A DNA stretch of 64,000 nucleotides from an uncultured Collinsella sp. (GCA_902479135.1 CABSNU010000002.1:93550-157549); one strand, 5' to 3'; shown: positions 16,805-25,843, numbered from the stretch's first letter. Notes: a model not told the origin generated them from the sequence alone. Made by a program: numbers and translations.

Positions 16805-19800
16805 TTACTTCTTAATGCCACGCCCCAGACGCTCGGCGACCGATGTAACGGCCTCCTCGCTGGCCGGCCCGCAGCTCACGCAGCCGTCATGGGCACGCAT
16901 CTGGCCGGTGACCTCGTCCATCGCGAGCGGCGCCACCTTCTCGAGCTTAAAGCCCTTGCCGGCGCGCATGTTCTCCTTGGCCACGCTAATCATGAGCTTA
17001 ATGCGGTTGAGCTGGTTGACCTCGGACGCACCGGGGTCGTAGTCCACCGCGACAATGTTGCTCTCGGGGTGCTGACGGCGCAGTTCCTTGATCACGGCCT
17101 TGCCCACCACGTGGTTGGGCAGGCACGCAAAGGGCTGCGTGCAGATGATGTTGGGCGCGCCATGATCGATCAGGTCGAGCATCTCGGCCGTGAGCAACCA
17201 GCCCTCGCCCATATTGTTGCACACCGAAAGCACCGTGCGGGCCTTATCGGCCATGGTGCCGATGCGCTCGGGCGCCTCAAAGCGGCGGGACTTTTCGAGC
17301 ATCTCTTCCACCGGCGTGCGCATCCAGTCCACGAGCTTGATGAGCGCCTGCATACCAGCGCGCGTGGTAGCAGAGCTTCCCAGCTCGTCCTTCTGCAGCT
17401 CGGCGTTGCTCATAGAGTACAGGAAGAAGTCGAGCAGACCCGGCACCACGGCCTCGCAGCCCTCGCGCTCGATAACGTCGACCACGTGGTTGTTGGCCGT
17501 GGGATGGAACTTGACCAGAATCTCGCCGACCACGCCCACGCGCGGCTTGGTGCCCTCGCCCACGAGCGGCATGGTGTCGAACGCGCGAATGGCCTCGCGG
17601 CACAGCTTGGTGTAGTTGTGCCTGTTGAACTTAGGCGCCAGCTTGCGGGCGCGCGCCATGTACTCCTCGTAGAGCGCGTTCGCCGCACCGGGCGTAGCCT
17701 CGTACGGGCGGCAGCGGTAGAGCATCTGCATCATCACGTCGCCAAAGAGCACCGCGTACACGGCCTGCTTAAGCAGCGCCGGCGTAATCTTAAAGCCGGG
17801 GTTGTCCTCGCCGAGCGCCACGGCCGAAAGCGAGATCACCGGGATCTCGGGGTGGCCGCTCTCACGCAGGGCCTTGCGGATGAGTGCGATGTAGTTGGTG
17901 GCACGGCAGCCGCCGCCGGTCTGGCTGATAACCACGGCCGTCTTGGACAGGTCGTACCGACCGCTCTCGATGGCCTCCATAATCTGGCCCGTTACCAGGA
18001 TCGACGGATAGCAAATGTCATTATTCACATAGCGCAGGCCAGCCTCGACGGCGTCGTGATCGGTCGAGGGCAGCAGCTCCAAGTTGTAGCCGGCACCGCG
18101 GAACACCTCTTTGACCAGGTCAAAGTGGATCGGTGCCATCTGCGGGCACAGAATGGTGTAGCCCTCGTCGCGCATCTGCTCGGTAAAGGGTACCTTGGGC
18201 CATGCGGTCGAAGCACTCTCGCGCTGAGCCTCAAACGTGTACTTGCGGCTCGCGAACGCGGGGGCATCCGTGGAGGGCGCCACCGGCGCGGCGTCGCCCT
18301 GCTCGTAGGCCTCACCCGCAGCCGTAGCCTCGGCCAGGCGCTCGGCCTCCTGGTCCTTGAGCGCCGCCATGAGCGAGCGGATGCGGATGCGCGCGGCGCC
18401 CAGGTTGGACACCTCATCGATCTTGAGCACGGTGTAGATCTTGCCGCTGGCCTCCAGGATCTCCTGCACCTGATCGGTGGTCAGAGCGTCCAGGCCGCAG
18501 CCGAAGGAGTTGAGCTGGATCAGGTCCAGGTCGTTGCGCATCGTCACAAAACGGGCGACGGCGTACAGGCGGCTGTGGTACATCCACTGGTCGACGACGC
18601 GAATCGGACGCTCGGGCTTTACCAGATGCGCGAGTGAATCCTCGGTAAAGACCGCAAAGCCAAAGCTCGAGATAAGCTCGGGCAGGGCGTGGTTGATCTC
18701 GGGGTCGTTGTGGTAAGGACGGCCGGCGAGTACGATGCCGTGACCGCCGTGGTCCTCGACCCACTTAAGAGCCTCCTCGCCCATGGTCTGGATGTCCTCG
18801 TGGAAGCGCGCGTCTGCCTCGTAGGCGGCGTTGACGGCGGCATCGACCTCGGAGCGCGTGATTTTAGGACCGCGCACGCGACCGCGACCGGCCTCAGCAT
18901 CGGCCACGCGATCGACGGCGAGCACCTGGTACAGGCGGCGCTTGAGCTCGGTCTTGTCGTGATACGGCACAAACGGATACAGGAACTCAATGTTCTGCTC
19001 GCGGATCTCGTCGATGTTGAGCGCCAGCGCCGTGGGGTAGCTCATGACGATGGGGCAGTTGTAACAGTTGCCGGCGGTCGGATCCTCCTTGCGCTCCCAG
19101 CGCACGCACGGCATCCAGATGAAGTCGACATCGCGGTCGATAAGGTTCATCACGTGGCCGTGGCTCATCTTGGCCGGATAGCACACGCTCTCGGACGGCA
19201 TGGACTCGATGCCCGCCTGGTAGGTCTTCTTGCTCGACTGGTCGGACAGCTGCACGCTAAAGCCCAGGCGCGTAAAGAACGCGTGCCAGAAGGGGTAGTT
19301 CTCGTACATGTTGAGTGCGCGCGGGATACCCACGGTGCCGCGCGGGGCCTCGTCGGGACTCAGGATCTCGCGGTTAAAGAGCAACTCGTTTTTCTTTTTG
19401 AAGAGGTTGGGGGCCTCGGTCTTTTGCTTTTTGTGGCCGGCGCCCTTCTCGCAGCGGTTGCCGGTAATGAAGCGCCTGCCGCCGCCAAAGTCGTTGACGG
19501 TAAGCTGGCAGTTGTTGGAGCAGCGGCCGCAGCGGACATGCTTTTGCGTCACGGTAAGGTGCGCGATGTCCTCAGCCGAAAGGATGGTCGAGGTGCCGTC
19601 GGCGCCGGCGCGATCGCGGGCGAGCAAGGCCGCACCGTAGGCGCCCATGCAGCCGGCGATGTCGGGACGCACGGCATGAACGCCGGTGAGCTGCTCAAAC
19701 GCGCGCAGTGTCGCATCGGACATAAAGGTGCCGCCTTGGACGATCACCTGGCTGCCGATTTCCTTGGGGTCACGCAGCTTAATGACCTTGAACAGGGCAT

Positions 19801-21586
19801 TCTTGATGACGGAATAGGACAGGCCGGCCGCGATGTCGCCCACCGTGGCGCCTTCCTTTTGCGCCTGCTTGACGCGCGAGTTCATAAAGACCGTGCAGCG
19901 ACTGCCCAGGTCGACCGGGGCCTTGGCATGGATGGCGGCGTCGGCGAACGCGCGCACGTCCATGTTCATAGAGACGGCGAAACTCTCGATAAAGCTACCG
20001 CAACCCGACGAGCAGGCCTCGTTGAGCATGATGTGCTCAATCACGCCGTCCTTGACGCGCAGGCACTTCATGTCCTGGCCGCCGATGTCCAGGATAAACT
20101 CAACGCCGGGCAGGAATGCCTTGGCGCCGCGCAGGTGCGCAACGGTCTCGATCTCGCCGGAGTCGGCCTTGAGGGCCTCGATGAGCAGCGCCTCGCCGTA
20201 ACCCGTGGTGGTCACGTGGCCGATGGTGCAGCCGGCGGGGATGTGGTTGTAGAAATCGGCCATGATGACCTTAGCCGTGCCCAGGATGTCGCCGTTGTTG
20301 TTGCCGTACCAGGTGTGCAGCAGCTGGCCGTCCTCGCCCACGAGCGCGGCCTTCATGGTGGTGGAACCGGCGTCGATGCCAATGAACACGCGACCGGTGT
20401 AGCCTTCGAGCTTGCCCTTGGGGACGACCTCGGTGTCGTGGCGACCCTTGAACTCAGCAAAGTCCTCGTCGGTGGCAAAGAGCGGATCCAGACGCTCGAC
20501 CTCGGCACCCTGTGTGTCACCCAGGGCATCAATGGCCTCGATGAGCTGCGGGAACGTGCTGAGCTTGTTGGACTCGTGCGCCATGGCGGCGCCGCTCGCC
20601 ACAAACAGGTGAGCGTTTTGGGGCACGATACGGTGCTCCTCGTCCAGGTTGAGCGTGAGGTAGAAGCGGTGGCGCAGCTCGGAGAGATACTGCAGCGGGC
20701 CGCCCAGGAAGGCGACGTTGCCGCGGATGGGACGGCCGCACGCCAGGCCCGAGATGGTCTGGGTCACGACGGCCTGGAAGATGGAAGCGGCCACGTCCTC
20801 GGGGCGGGCGCCCTCGTTGAGGAGCGGCTGCACGTCGGTCTTGGCAAAGACGCCGCAGCGGCTGGCGATGGGATAAATGGTGGTGGCATTGGCCGCGAGT
20901 TCGTTGAGGCCGCTCGCGTCGGTGTGCAGCAGGGTTGCCATCTGATCGATGAACGCGCCCGTGCCGCCGGCGCAGGTGCCGTTCATGCGCTGCTCGATGC
21001 CGTTGTCAAAGTAGATGATCTTGGCGTCCTCGCCGCCCAGCTCGATGGCGACATCGGTGGCCGGGATAAGGGTCTCGACGGCACGCTTGCTGGCGATGAC
21101 CTCCTGGACAAACTCCAGGTCGAGCCACTGGGACAGCAGCAGGCCGCCCGAGCCGGTAATGGCGCAGGTCATCTGGGCCGTCGGCAGCACGGTTGCAGCA
21201 CCCTCGAACAGGTCGCGGGCGCAGGCGCGGACGTCGGTGTGGTGGCGCTGGTACTTGGCGTAGACGATCTGGTTGTCGTCGTTGAGCACGGCGAGCTTAA
21301 CGGTGGTGGAGCCTACGTCGATGCCCAGGTGCAGGTTGCCGCGGGCGGCCTCGGGGTTGAAGATCGCGCCTTCGGGGGCGTGGGCGGCGGCTACGGGCTC
21401 AGCGGCGGTGGCGGGCTCGCTAGCGATGGACGTCTCCCCTGCCGCGTTCTTGGCATCGGCAACTGCCTCGACAACTTTCTCGGCTGCCGCGGTCGCGGCC
21501 TTCTGCGCGGCGTTCACCACGGCGGGCGCGGCCTCGCGTGCGGCAGCAACCATACGATCCTTGATGCCCTCGACGAGTTTGCTCAT
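16805..21586 (-). CDS. Giant acyl-CoA dehydratase activase-related protein (two ASKHA domains plus HgdB-like region)
   Basis: A 1,593-residue protein. An Ala-rich N-terminus is followed by one BadF/BcrA-type ATPase domain (GIDVGSTTVKLAVL near residue 92), a second (GIDAGSTTMKAALV near 402), a CGRCSNNC cysteine cluster near 680, and a long C-terminal region like DUF2229 and the dehydratase subunits, ending with HDGCVSCGP. Smaller relatives activate 2-hydroxyacyl-CoA dehydratases by ATP-driven electron transfer through a 4Fe-4S cluster. The fused form is widespread in anaerobes but its reaction is unknown. It is transcribed 12 bases after a TetR gene and ends at a strong terminator. Confidence 0.9.
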   Translation of the reverse strand: MSKLVEGIKDRMVAAAREAAPAVVNAAQKAATAAAEKVVEAVADAKNAAGETSIASEPATAAEPVAAAHAPEGAIFNPEAARGNLHLGIDVGSTTVKLAVLNDDNQIVYAKYQRHHTDVRACARDLFEGAATVLPTAQMTCAITGSGGLLLSQWLDLEFVQEVIASKRAVETLIPATDVAIELGGEDAKIIYFDNGIEQRMNGTCAGGTGAFIDQMATLLHTDASGLNELAANATTIYPIASRCGVFAKTDVQPLLNEGARPEDVAASIFQAVVTQTISGLACGRPIRGNVAFLGGPLQYLSELRHRFYLTLNLDEEHRIVPQNAHLFVASGAAMAHESNKLSTFPQLIEAIDALGDTQGAEVERLDPLFATDEDFAEFKGRHDTEVVPKGKLEGYTGRVFIGIDAGSTTMKAALVGEDGQLLHTWYGNNNGDILGTAKVIMADFYNHIPAGCTIGHVTTTGYGEALLIEALKADSGEIETVAHLRGAKAFLPGVEFILDIGGQDMKCLRVKDGVIEHIMLNEACSSGCGSFIESFAVSMNMDVRAFADAAIHAKAPVDLGSRCTVFMNSRVKQAQKEGATVGDIAAGLSYSVIKNALFKVIKLRDPKEIGSQVIVQGGTFMSDATLRAFEQLTGVHAVRPDIAGCMGAYGAALLARDRAGADGTSTILSAEDIAHLTVTQKHVRCGRCSNNCQLTVNDFGGGRRFITGNRCEKGAGHKKQKTEAPNLFKKKNELLFNREILSPDEAPRGTVGIPRALNMYENYPFWHAFFTRLGFSVQLSDQSSKKTYQAGIESMPSESVCYPAKMSHGHVMNLIDRDVDFIWMPCVRWERKEDPTAGNCYNCPIVMSYPTALALNIDEIREQNIEFLYPFVPYHDKTELKRRLYQVLAVDRVADAEAGRGRVRGPKITRSEVDAAVNAAYEADARFHEDIQTMGEEALKWVEDHGGHGIVLAGRPYHNDPEINHALPELISSFGFAVFTEDSLAHLVKPERPIRVVDQWMYHSRLYAVARFVTMRNDLDLIQLNSFGCGLDALTTDQVQEILEASGKIYTVLKIDEVSNLGAARIRIRSLMAALKDQEAERLAEATAAGEAYEQGDAAPVAPSTDAPAFASRKYTFEAQRESASTAWPKVPFTEQMRDEGYTILCPQMAPIHFDLVKEVFRGAGYNLELLPSTDHDAVEAGLRYVNNDICYPSILVTGQIMEAIESGRYDLSKTAVVISQTGGGCRATNYIALIRKALRESGHPEIPVISLSAVALGEDNPGFKITPALLKQAVYAVLFGDVMMQMLYRCRPYEATPGAANALYEEYMARARKLAPKFNRHNYTKLCREAIRAFDTMPLVGEGTKPRVGVVGEILVKFHPTANNHVVDVIEREGCEAVVPGLLDFFLYSMSNAELQKDELGSSATTRAGMQALIKLVDWMRTPVEEMLEKSRRFEAPERIGTMADKARTVLSVCNNMGEGWLLTAEMLDLIDHGAPNIICTQPFACLPNHVVGKAVIKELRRQHPESNIVAVDYDPGASEVNQLNRIKLMISVAKENMRAGKGFKLEKVAPLAMDEVTGQMRAHDGCVSCGPASEEAVTSVAERLGRGIKK

Positions 21587-21598
21587 CTGTCTCTCCTC

Positions 21599-22309
21599 TT
21601 AGTTGTTGGACTCGACGGTTGCGGCGGTGTCGGCCGCGTCCTCGAGCTGCAAGTTCAATAGCTTCATGCCGTATTCCGGCACGTTGATATCGATGGGTTG
21701 GCCATACAGGTCGCCGGGGCGCACAAAAGCGAGCACCGTCATAATGCGCGCCATGGCCTCGGGCGATTCGGTGAGCCCACGCTCAAACCAGCGCTGAATC
21801 AGGCCGACCTCGGCACTCACGACGTAGGTGACGTAGTAGTCAAAGAACGTGCCCAGCGCCAGGCCCAAAATGCCCGTCTGCGCACGCGGCACCACAGCCT
21901 CACGCGCGGTGTCGATGATCCTTTTAATGAAGGCCTGGTCGCCGCCCGGACCCAGCAGCGCACCGATTAAGTCGCGGTTGGCCGCAAGATAACGCAGCAG
22001 CTCAACCGAACCGGGCGCCGGCTCGAGCTCATCGATGTTGTGATAGAGATCAGGCAGCTGAGCTGCGGTGATGAGCTCAATGCGCTCACGGATCTCGGCC
22101 AGCAAGCCGTCCTCGATTTGATTGATAAAGTCGGGAATATCGCGATAGTGCGAATAGAACGTGCGGCGCGTAAGGCCAGCACGCTCGGTGAGCGACGCGA
22201 CATTAATGCGCGAAAGGTCGCCGCTTTCGGCAAGCTCGCTGGCAAGTGCCTGGCGAAGGGCACGCTGCGAGCGAAGGGATCGGCGGTCGCATTTCTCGAG
22301 CTGGGACAA
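21599..22309 (-). CDS. TetR/AcrR-family regulator of the activase operon
   Basis: A 236-residue regulator with an N-terminal helix-turn-helix (ELAESGDLSRINVASLTERAG and TRRTFYSHYRDI) and a C-terminal ligand domain. It is the first gene of a two-gene operon; the giant activase starts 12 bases downstream. Palindromes at 22343-22375 in its own promoter suggest autoregulation. The inducing ligand is not evident; a CoA thioester or metabolite of the activase pathway would be logical but is inference. It starts with ATG at 22309 shortly after AAGGAGG. Confidence 0.88.
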   Translation of the reverse strand: MSQLEKCDRRSLRSQRALRQALASELAESGDLSRINVASLTERAGLTRRTFYSHYRDIPDFINQIEDGLLAEIRERIELITAAQLPDLYHNIDELEPAPGSVELLRYLAANRDLIGALLGPGGDQAFIKRIIDTAREAVVPRAQTGILGLALGTFFDYYVTYVVSAEVGLIQRWFERGLTESPEAMARIMTVLAFVRPGDLYGQPIDINVPEYGMKLLNLQLEDAADTAATVESNN

Positions 22310-22342
22310 GCGTCCTCCTTGTTACTCAGTCCGTGCGCTATT

Positions 22343-22375
22343 GCACAGTGCGAGTATTATTGCACACCGTGTGCA
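22343..22375 (-). promoter_or_regulatory. Candidate operator pair for the TetR regulator
   Basis: A perfect 15-bp palindrome TGCACACCGTGTGCA (22361-22375) and a shorter GCACAGTGC (22343-22351) have centres 21 bases apart, two helical turns. A CAATAATA segment that can act as the -10 box lies between them on the minus strand. Confidence 0.6.
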
Positions 22376-22401
22376 TCAACACGTAAAGGCAATATTTAGA
22401 T

Positions 22402-22430
22402 TGTGACAAAGGGACTGTCCCTTTGTCACA
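22402..22430. repeat. CTGTCCC-type hairpin directly after the HAD gene stop codon
   Basis: A perfect inverted repeat TGTGACAAAGGGAC/GTCCCTTTGTCACA with almost no loop. It ends exactly one base before the TAA at 22431-22433. Confidence 0.8.
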
Positions 22431-23294
22431 TTATTCGATGACGGTGCGGGAGTTTTGCTTGCGCATGGTGGCGAGCATGTGTTTGGGGACGGCATGGGCC
22501 ATGCAGCTGCCGATGGTCGCGCTCGCGGCGGCTTTAGCTGCATCGCTAGCGTTTTTGGTCGCGTAGCTGTGACGGAAACGTTTGAGCATGGCGATATCGT
22601 TGCCGCCGTCGCCATAAACCGCGACCTCGTCCTCGGCAATGCCGTAGTAACCCGCCAGCCAGGCCACGCTCTCGCCCTTGTTGCATGCCACGTCCGTGAT
22701 CTCGAACATCACCGGATCGAACGGCGCGTTGACCACACGGTCCGAGCGCTCGGCAAGATACGCCTTAAGGTCACGCTCCAGCTCGGGCGAGGTCACGCGA
22801 CAATTGATCTTGCATACATCGTGACGCAAGATATCGCCGATCGACTGGTCGAAATACTGCTCCTCGTGATAGCCGCCACGTGCACGCATGCCGCGCATCA
22901 CAATACGCTTGACGGGGCTGTCCTTTTTAAAGCCCGCTTGATGCATCTCGAACGAACCGCTCGAGAACATGCCATCGGGCGTGGAGCAATCAAAGCAAAT
23001 GTCCGGGAACGCCTTGAGCAGCTCCTCGGTAACCTGCGGGTCGATGGTCCAGGTCTTGAGCACCTCGCCATGACTGTCGCGCACAATGGAACCGTTAGAG
23101 CAGCAGGCATCGAGCGCCAGCCCCGTAAAGCCATGCTCGCCGATCGGCAGCGTCGAGCGTCCGGTCGCGGGAACCACATGCAGACCAGCCTCAGTCAGCT
23201 CGCGAATGGCACGGCGGATGGTCCCATCTGCCTCGTGCAGGGCGTTCAGCAGCGTTCCGTCTAAGTCACTCGCAAACATCTTGATCATGGGCAT
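22431..23294 (-). CDS. HAD-superfamily (Cof-type) sugar-phosphate phosphatase
   Basis: A 287-residue hydrolase. Motif I is FASDLDGTLL (nucleophile Asp), motif II is in VPATGRSTLP, and motif IV is AVYGDGGNDIAML, so the catalytic set is complete. A type IIB cap domain sits between them, as in Cof/YbiV enzymes acting on sugar phosphates or FMN. Two in-frame ATG codons (23294 and 23288) are possible; GAGAGG is closer to proper spacing for the second. Both lie within one arm of a 60-bp palindrome that also contains the ribosome site. Confidence 0.9.
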   Translation of the reverse strand: MPMIKMFASDLDGTLLNALHEADGTIRRAIRELTEAGLHVVPATGRSTLPIGEHGFTGLALDACCSNGSIVRDSHGEVLKTWTIDPQVTEELLKAFPDICFDCSTPDGMFSSGSFEMHQAGFKKDSPVKRIVMRGMRARGGYHEEQYFDQSIGDILRHDVCKINCRVTSPELERDLKAYLAERSDRVVNAPFDPVMFEITDVACNKGESVAWLAGYYGIAEDEVAVYGDGGNDIAMLKRFRHSYATKNASDAAKAAASATIGSCMAHAVPKHMLATMRKQNSRTVIE

Positions 23295-23345
23295 GCCTCT
23301 CTTTCGTCTGCACGATATTGTAGACGAAGGAGAGGCATGCCCATG
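23286..23345. repeat. 60-bp palindrome covering the HAD start codon and ribosome site
   Basis: Two 24-base arms (23286-23309 and 23322-23345) match at 23 positions and enclose a 12-base loop. In the mRNA the arms would bury the ribosome site and both candidate ATG codons. Confidence 0.9.
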
Positions 23346-23404
23346 CAAGGGTGTTCCAACGCGCCAGGACATTCGCTTCCGCAAAGCAACGGTGCCCCAG
23401 CGCG

Positions 23405-24667
23405 TCAAGACAATCGCCGCAAGCGACTTTTCAGCCGATAAAACAGCGCCGTCGTCAGCGCCAGCACCGCCAACATGCCTGCGAATACAATCGCCGGTGT
23501 CCATCGATCATATGCAGCCCCGTACGTCAATTGGCCGATAGGTATTGCGCAGGAAAGGACTGTGTAAACGACCGAAAGCACTTTTCCGCAGAGCTCAGTC
23601 GGCGCTGCCCGCTGAACAAACGCGATGATTTCAACCGACGCAATGCTTGCCCACACCATGACCCATGCCGAACCAACCGCAAACACGGTGAACATGCATG
23701 CATCTGCGCCGAACAGTAGCGTGACAATGATCGGTGCGACTCCAAAACAGATCATCGCAACATATCGACATATGCCATTGAAAGAAAAACGATGCGACCA
23801 AATGCCGACCAAGCCACTGCCGGCAAGACCACCCAAGCCCATAGCCACCTCAACTATCCCAACGCAGGACGATTGCATGCCGAGATGCTTTGTAACAATA
23901 ATGGGAGCGCCAATCGTTAGCCCAACCAACGCAAGGTTCAAAACGGCCGCAAGCAAAATCACGGCGACCAATGATGCATTTTGCAACAGATACCGAATCG
24001 ACTCCCGAAAATCGTTTCGGCATGTCGTACGAGTCGCGCCGTCTCCCCTCGTTTCAGATGAGGCATTTTGCTTGAGTGCGACCCCAAACAAGAGAGCTGA
24101 AATCGCAAACGCCACCGATGCGGTTGTGCAAAGAGTATCGATGCCAAAGCACCCATAGACTGCCGTCCCGACCACAGGACCCAAGATATTGCTCACCATG
24201 GTCACCTGCGAAACCAATGCAGTGGCCCGCTCAACCTTCTCTTCACCCGCCATGCGCACCGTCTCAATTTGGAGCATTGGCTTTAGCAGCGATTGAACGC
24301 CATATTGAACACAAAGTGTCGCTACTACGACGACCGCAAGAGGCAATGAGTACTTCATGGGGATAGACAGCAGTGATGCAGTCATCAGAGCAATGCCGAG
24401 GGCCACGAGGACCTCGCGATGTCTTCTCCTATCCGCCAAGATTCCGCCAACCGGAGTTGCAAGTACGCCGGGTATGAACGCTATCGCCACGACGACGCCA
24501 TATAACGTTGACGATCCACTGCAATCGAACAAGTAAAGTGGATACGCAAAGCACAGCGCCGACAGCATCGAATACGTGCACAGCTGTGCAACAAGAAGCT
24601 CCGTGAGTCTAATTGACCGCACTGTTTTTGATTCCAACGAGGCACTGACGTCTCTCAGGCCAGCCAT
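23405..24667 (-). CDS. Major facilitator superfamily transporter, probably drug efflux
   Basis: A 420-residue transporter with about 12 hydrophobic segments. The loop 2-3 motif A is visible as GGILADRRRHREVLVA. I chose the ATG at 24665-24667 (MAGLRDVSAS) after GGGGCGG; earlier in-frame codons lack a site. A TetR gene lies immediately upstream on the same strand, and two similar operator-like repeats flank the promoter, so a TetR-controlled efflux pump is likely. Base composition is visibly lower in GC than nearby housekeeping genes, suggesting transfer. Confidence 0.85.
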   Translation of the reverse strand: MAGLRDVSASLESKTVRSIRLTELLVAQLCTYSMLSALCFAYPLYLFDCSGSSTLYGVVVAIAFIPGVLATPVGGILADRRRHREVLVALGIALMTASLLSIPMKYSLPLAVVVVATLCVQYGVQSLLKPMLQIETVRMAGEEKVERATALVSQVTMVSNILGPVVGTAVYGCFGIDTLCTTASVAFAISALLFGVALKQNASSETRGDGATRTTCRNDFRESIRYLLQNASLVAVILLAAVLNLALVGLTIGAPIIVTKHLGMQSSCVGIVEVAMGLGGLAGSGLVGIWSHRFSFNGICRYVAMICFGVAPIIVTLLFGADACMFTVFAVGSAWVMVWASIASVEIIAFVQRAAPTELCGKVLSVVYTVLSCAIPIGQLTYGAAYDRWTPAIVFAGMLAVLALTTALFYRLKSRLRRLS

Positions 24668-24680
24668 AAGTCCGCCCCCT

Positions 24681-24701
24681 ATACATACCGCCAGTATGTA
24701 T
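24681..24701. promoter_or_regulatory. Operator-like inverted repeat 14 bases upstream of the MFS gene
   Basis: ATACATAC and GTATGTAT (8-base perfect arms, 5-base spacer). It closely resembles sites bound by TetR-type regulators of efflux pumps and partners with the repeat at 24747. Confidence 0.65.
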
Positions 24702-24746
24702 TTATCGACTTGGAAAGGGCAGCCGTGGCTACCCTCACAAATCAAT

Positions 24747-24765
24747 TACATACCGTTGGTATCTA
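24747..24765. promoter_or_regulatory. Second operator-like inverted repeat in the MFS promoter region
   Basis: TACATACC and GGTATCTA (one mismatch, 3-base spacer) just past the TetR stop codon. It shares the ACATACCG half-site with the repeat at 24681. Confidence 0.55.
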
Positions 24766-24767
24766 TA

Positions 24768-25430
24768 TTACCACCCGGCGCGGTCCCATACGTCCCAAAT
24801 CTGCGCCGTTGTCTGAAGCACTTCATTACCCAAATCGAGCCCCACCGCGGCCGCCATCTGCACCAAACATTGTGCGCGAGCGAGCATTCGCTCCTTGGAC
24901 TCGAGCGGACGGAACAATGGCAGCAGCCAGAGATTCGCCAGCAACGATACGGCCTCTGCCGCTTCGCGCGGGCATTCGCACGCAATGGATCCGTCGGCGA
25001 TGCCCTCCTCGATCACCGGCAAGAGACAGCCATCGGCCGACTCGTCAAATGAGCCCTGATACTGCATCGCCAGTAGACGCGAGCTTTTTACCGGATCTGC
25101 TGCAGGACGCATACGTGCCCATAGCTCAATTTGCGGAACAACGGACTCGGGAGCGTAAAGCCTTTTTAGCTTTTGGGCGCCGGTCATATTACCGACGCCA
25201 AGCGTCGCGCGGCGGCGCTCAACAACGGGAGCCATCGCTCGATCAAATGCGGCGTTAAAAATCTCTTCTTTGCTCTTGAAGTGATGATAGATAGCGCCCT
25301 TGGTCATGCCATCGAGACGGTCAACGATATCCTGGATGCTCGTTCCCTCATAACCCTGTGCGCAGAATAGCTCCAGCGCCGCGTCGAGAACCTTCGCGAC
25401 CGTCTCTTCGGGATATTTATTGCGACCCAT
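24768..25430 (-). CDS. TetR/AcrR-family regulator of the MFS pump
   Basis: A 220-residue regulator. The N-terminal DNA-binding domain includes KVLDAALELFCAQGYEGTSI and the recognition region MTKGAIYHHFKSKEEIF, close to the TetR consensus. The start ATG at 25430 (MGRNKYPEE) follows GGGCGG; a longer frame upstream lacks support. It is followed after about 100 bases by the MFS gene, and operator-like repeats lie between the two. GC content is lower than in the flanking operons. The ligand is presumably a substrate of the pump. Confidence 0.9.
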   Translation of the reverse strand: MGRNKYPEETVAKVLDAALELFCAQGYEGTSIQDIVDRLDGMTKGAIYHHFKSKEEIFNAAFDRAMAPVVERRRATLGVGNMTGAQKLKRLYAPESVVPQIELWARMRPAADPVKSSRLLAMQYQGSFDESADGCLLPVIEEGIADGSIACECPREAAEAVSLLANLWLLPLFRPLESKERMLARAQCLVQMAAAVGLDLGNEVLQTTAQIWDVWDRAGW

Positions 25431-25504
25431 AATCCGCCCATCCGCAACGCAAGTCTTATGCCTCATTGCGATATTTTAACGTTGCGGATGGCAAACGGTC
25501 GGCC

Positions 25505-25843
25505 CTACACCGCGGCGGGGCCGTGTTCGCCGGTGCGGATACGGATGACTTCTTCGACCGGCTCGACCCAGATCTTGCCGTCGCCGACAGCGCCGGTGCG
25601 CGCAGCGTTGCAGATGATGTCGACAATACCATCGACGTGCTCATCGGCGCAGATGAGGGTGAACTGTACCTTAGGGATCGTGTTGACAAGCAACTCATTG
25701 CCGCGCACGTATTCCTTCCAGCCATGCTGCGCGCCGCAGCCCTGCACCTGGTTGATAGTCATACCGCGAACATCAGCAGCAAACAACGCGTCTTTAAGAA
25801 CCTCAAGCTTTTCCTGGCGCACGATCGCCGTAATTTTCTTCAT
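25505..25843 (-). CDS. glnK: PII-family nitrogen regulator (GlnK/GlnB type) lacking the uridylylated tyrosine
   Basis: A 112-residue PII protein with MKKITAIVRQEKLEVLKDAL at the start, the T-loop KEYVRGNELLVNTIPK, and the C-terminal TGAVGDGKIWV and VIRIRTGE blocks. PII proteins bind ATP, ADP and 2-oxoglutarate and block AmtB when nitrogen is plentiful. Compared with E. coli GlnB, Tyr51 (in RGAEY) is replaced by Leu, so control by uridylylation is not possible at that site. It lies downstream of amtB, the reverse of the usual glnK-amtB order. Confidence 0.95.
   Translation of the reverse strand: MKKITAIVRQEKLEVLKDALFAADVRGMTINQVQGCGAQHGWKEYVRGNELLVNTIPKVQFTLICADEHVDGIVDIICNAARTGAVGDGKIWVEPVEEVIRIRTGEHGPAAV

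Noticed and set aside
18689..21661. Open frame of about 990 codons opposite the giant activase gene
   Set aside because: The sense strand has clear ATPase motifs and a ribosome site; the antisense translation is low-complexity and shows no domain.
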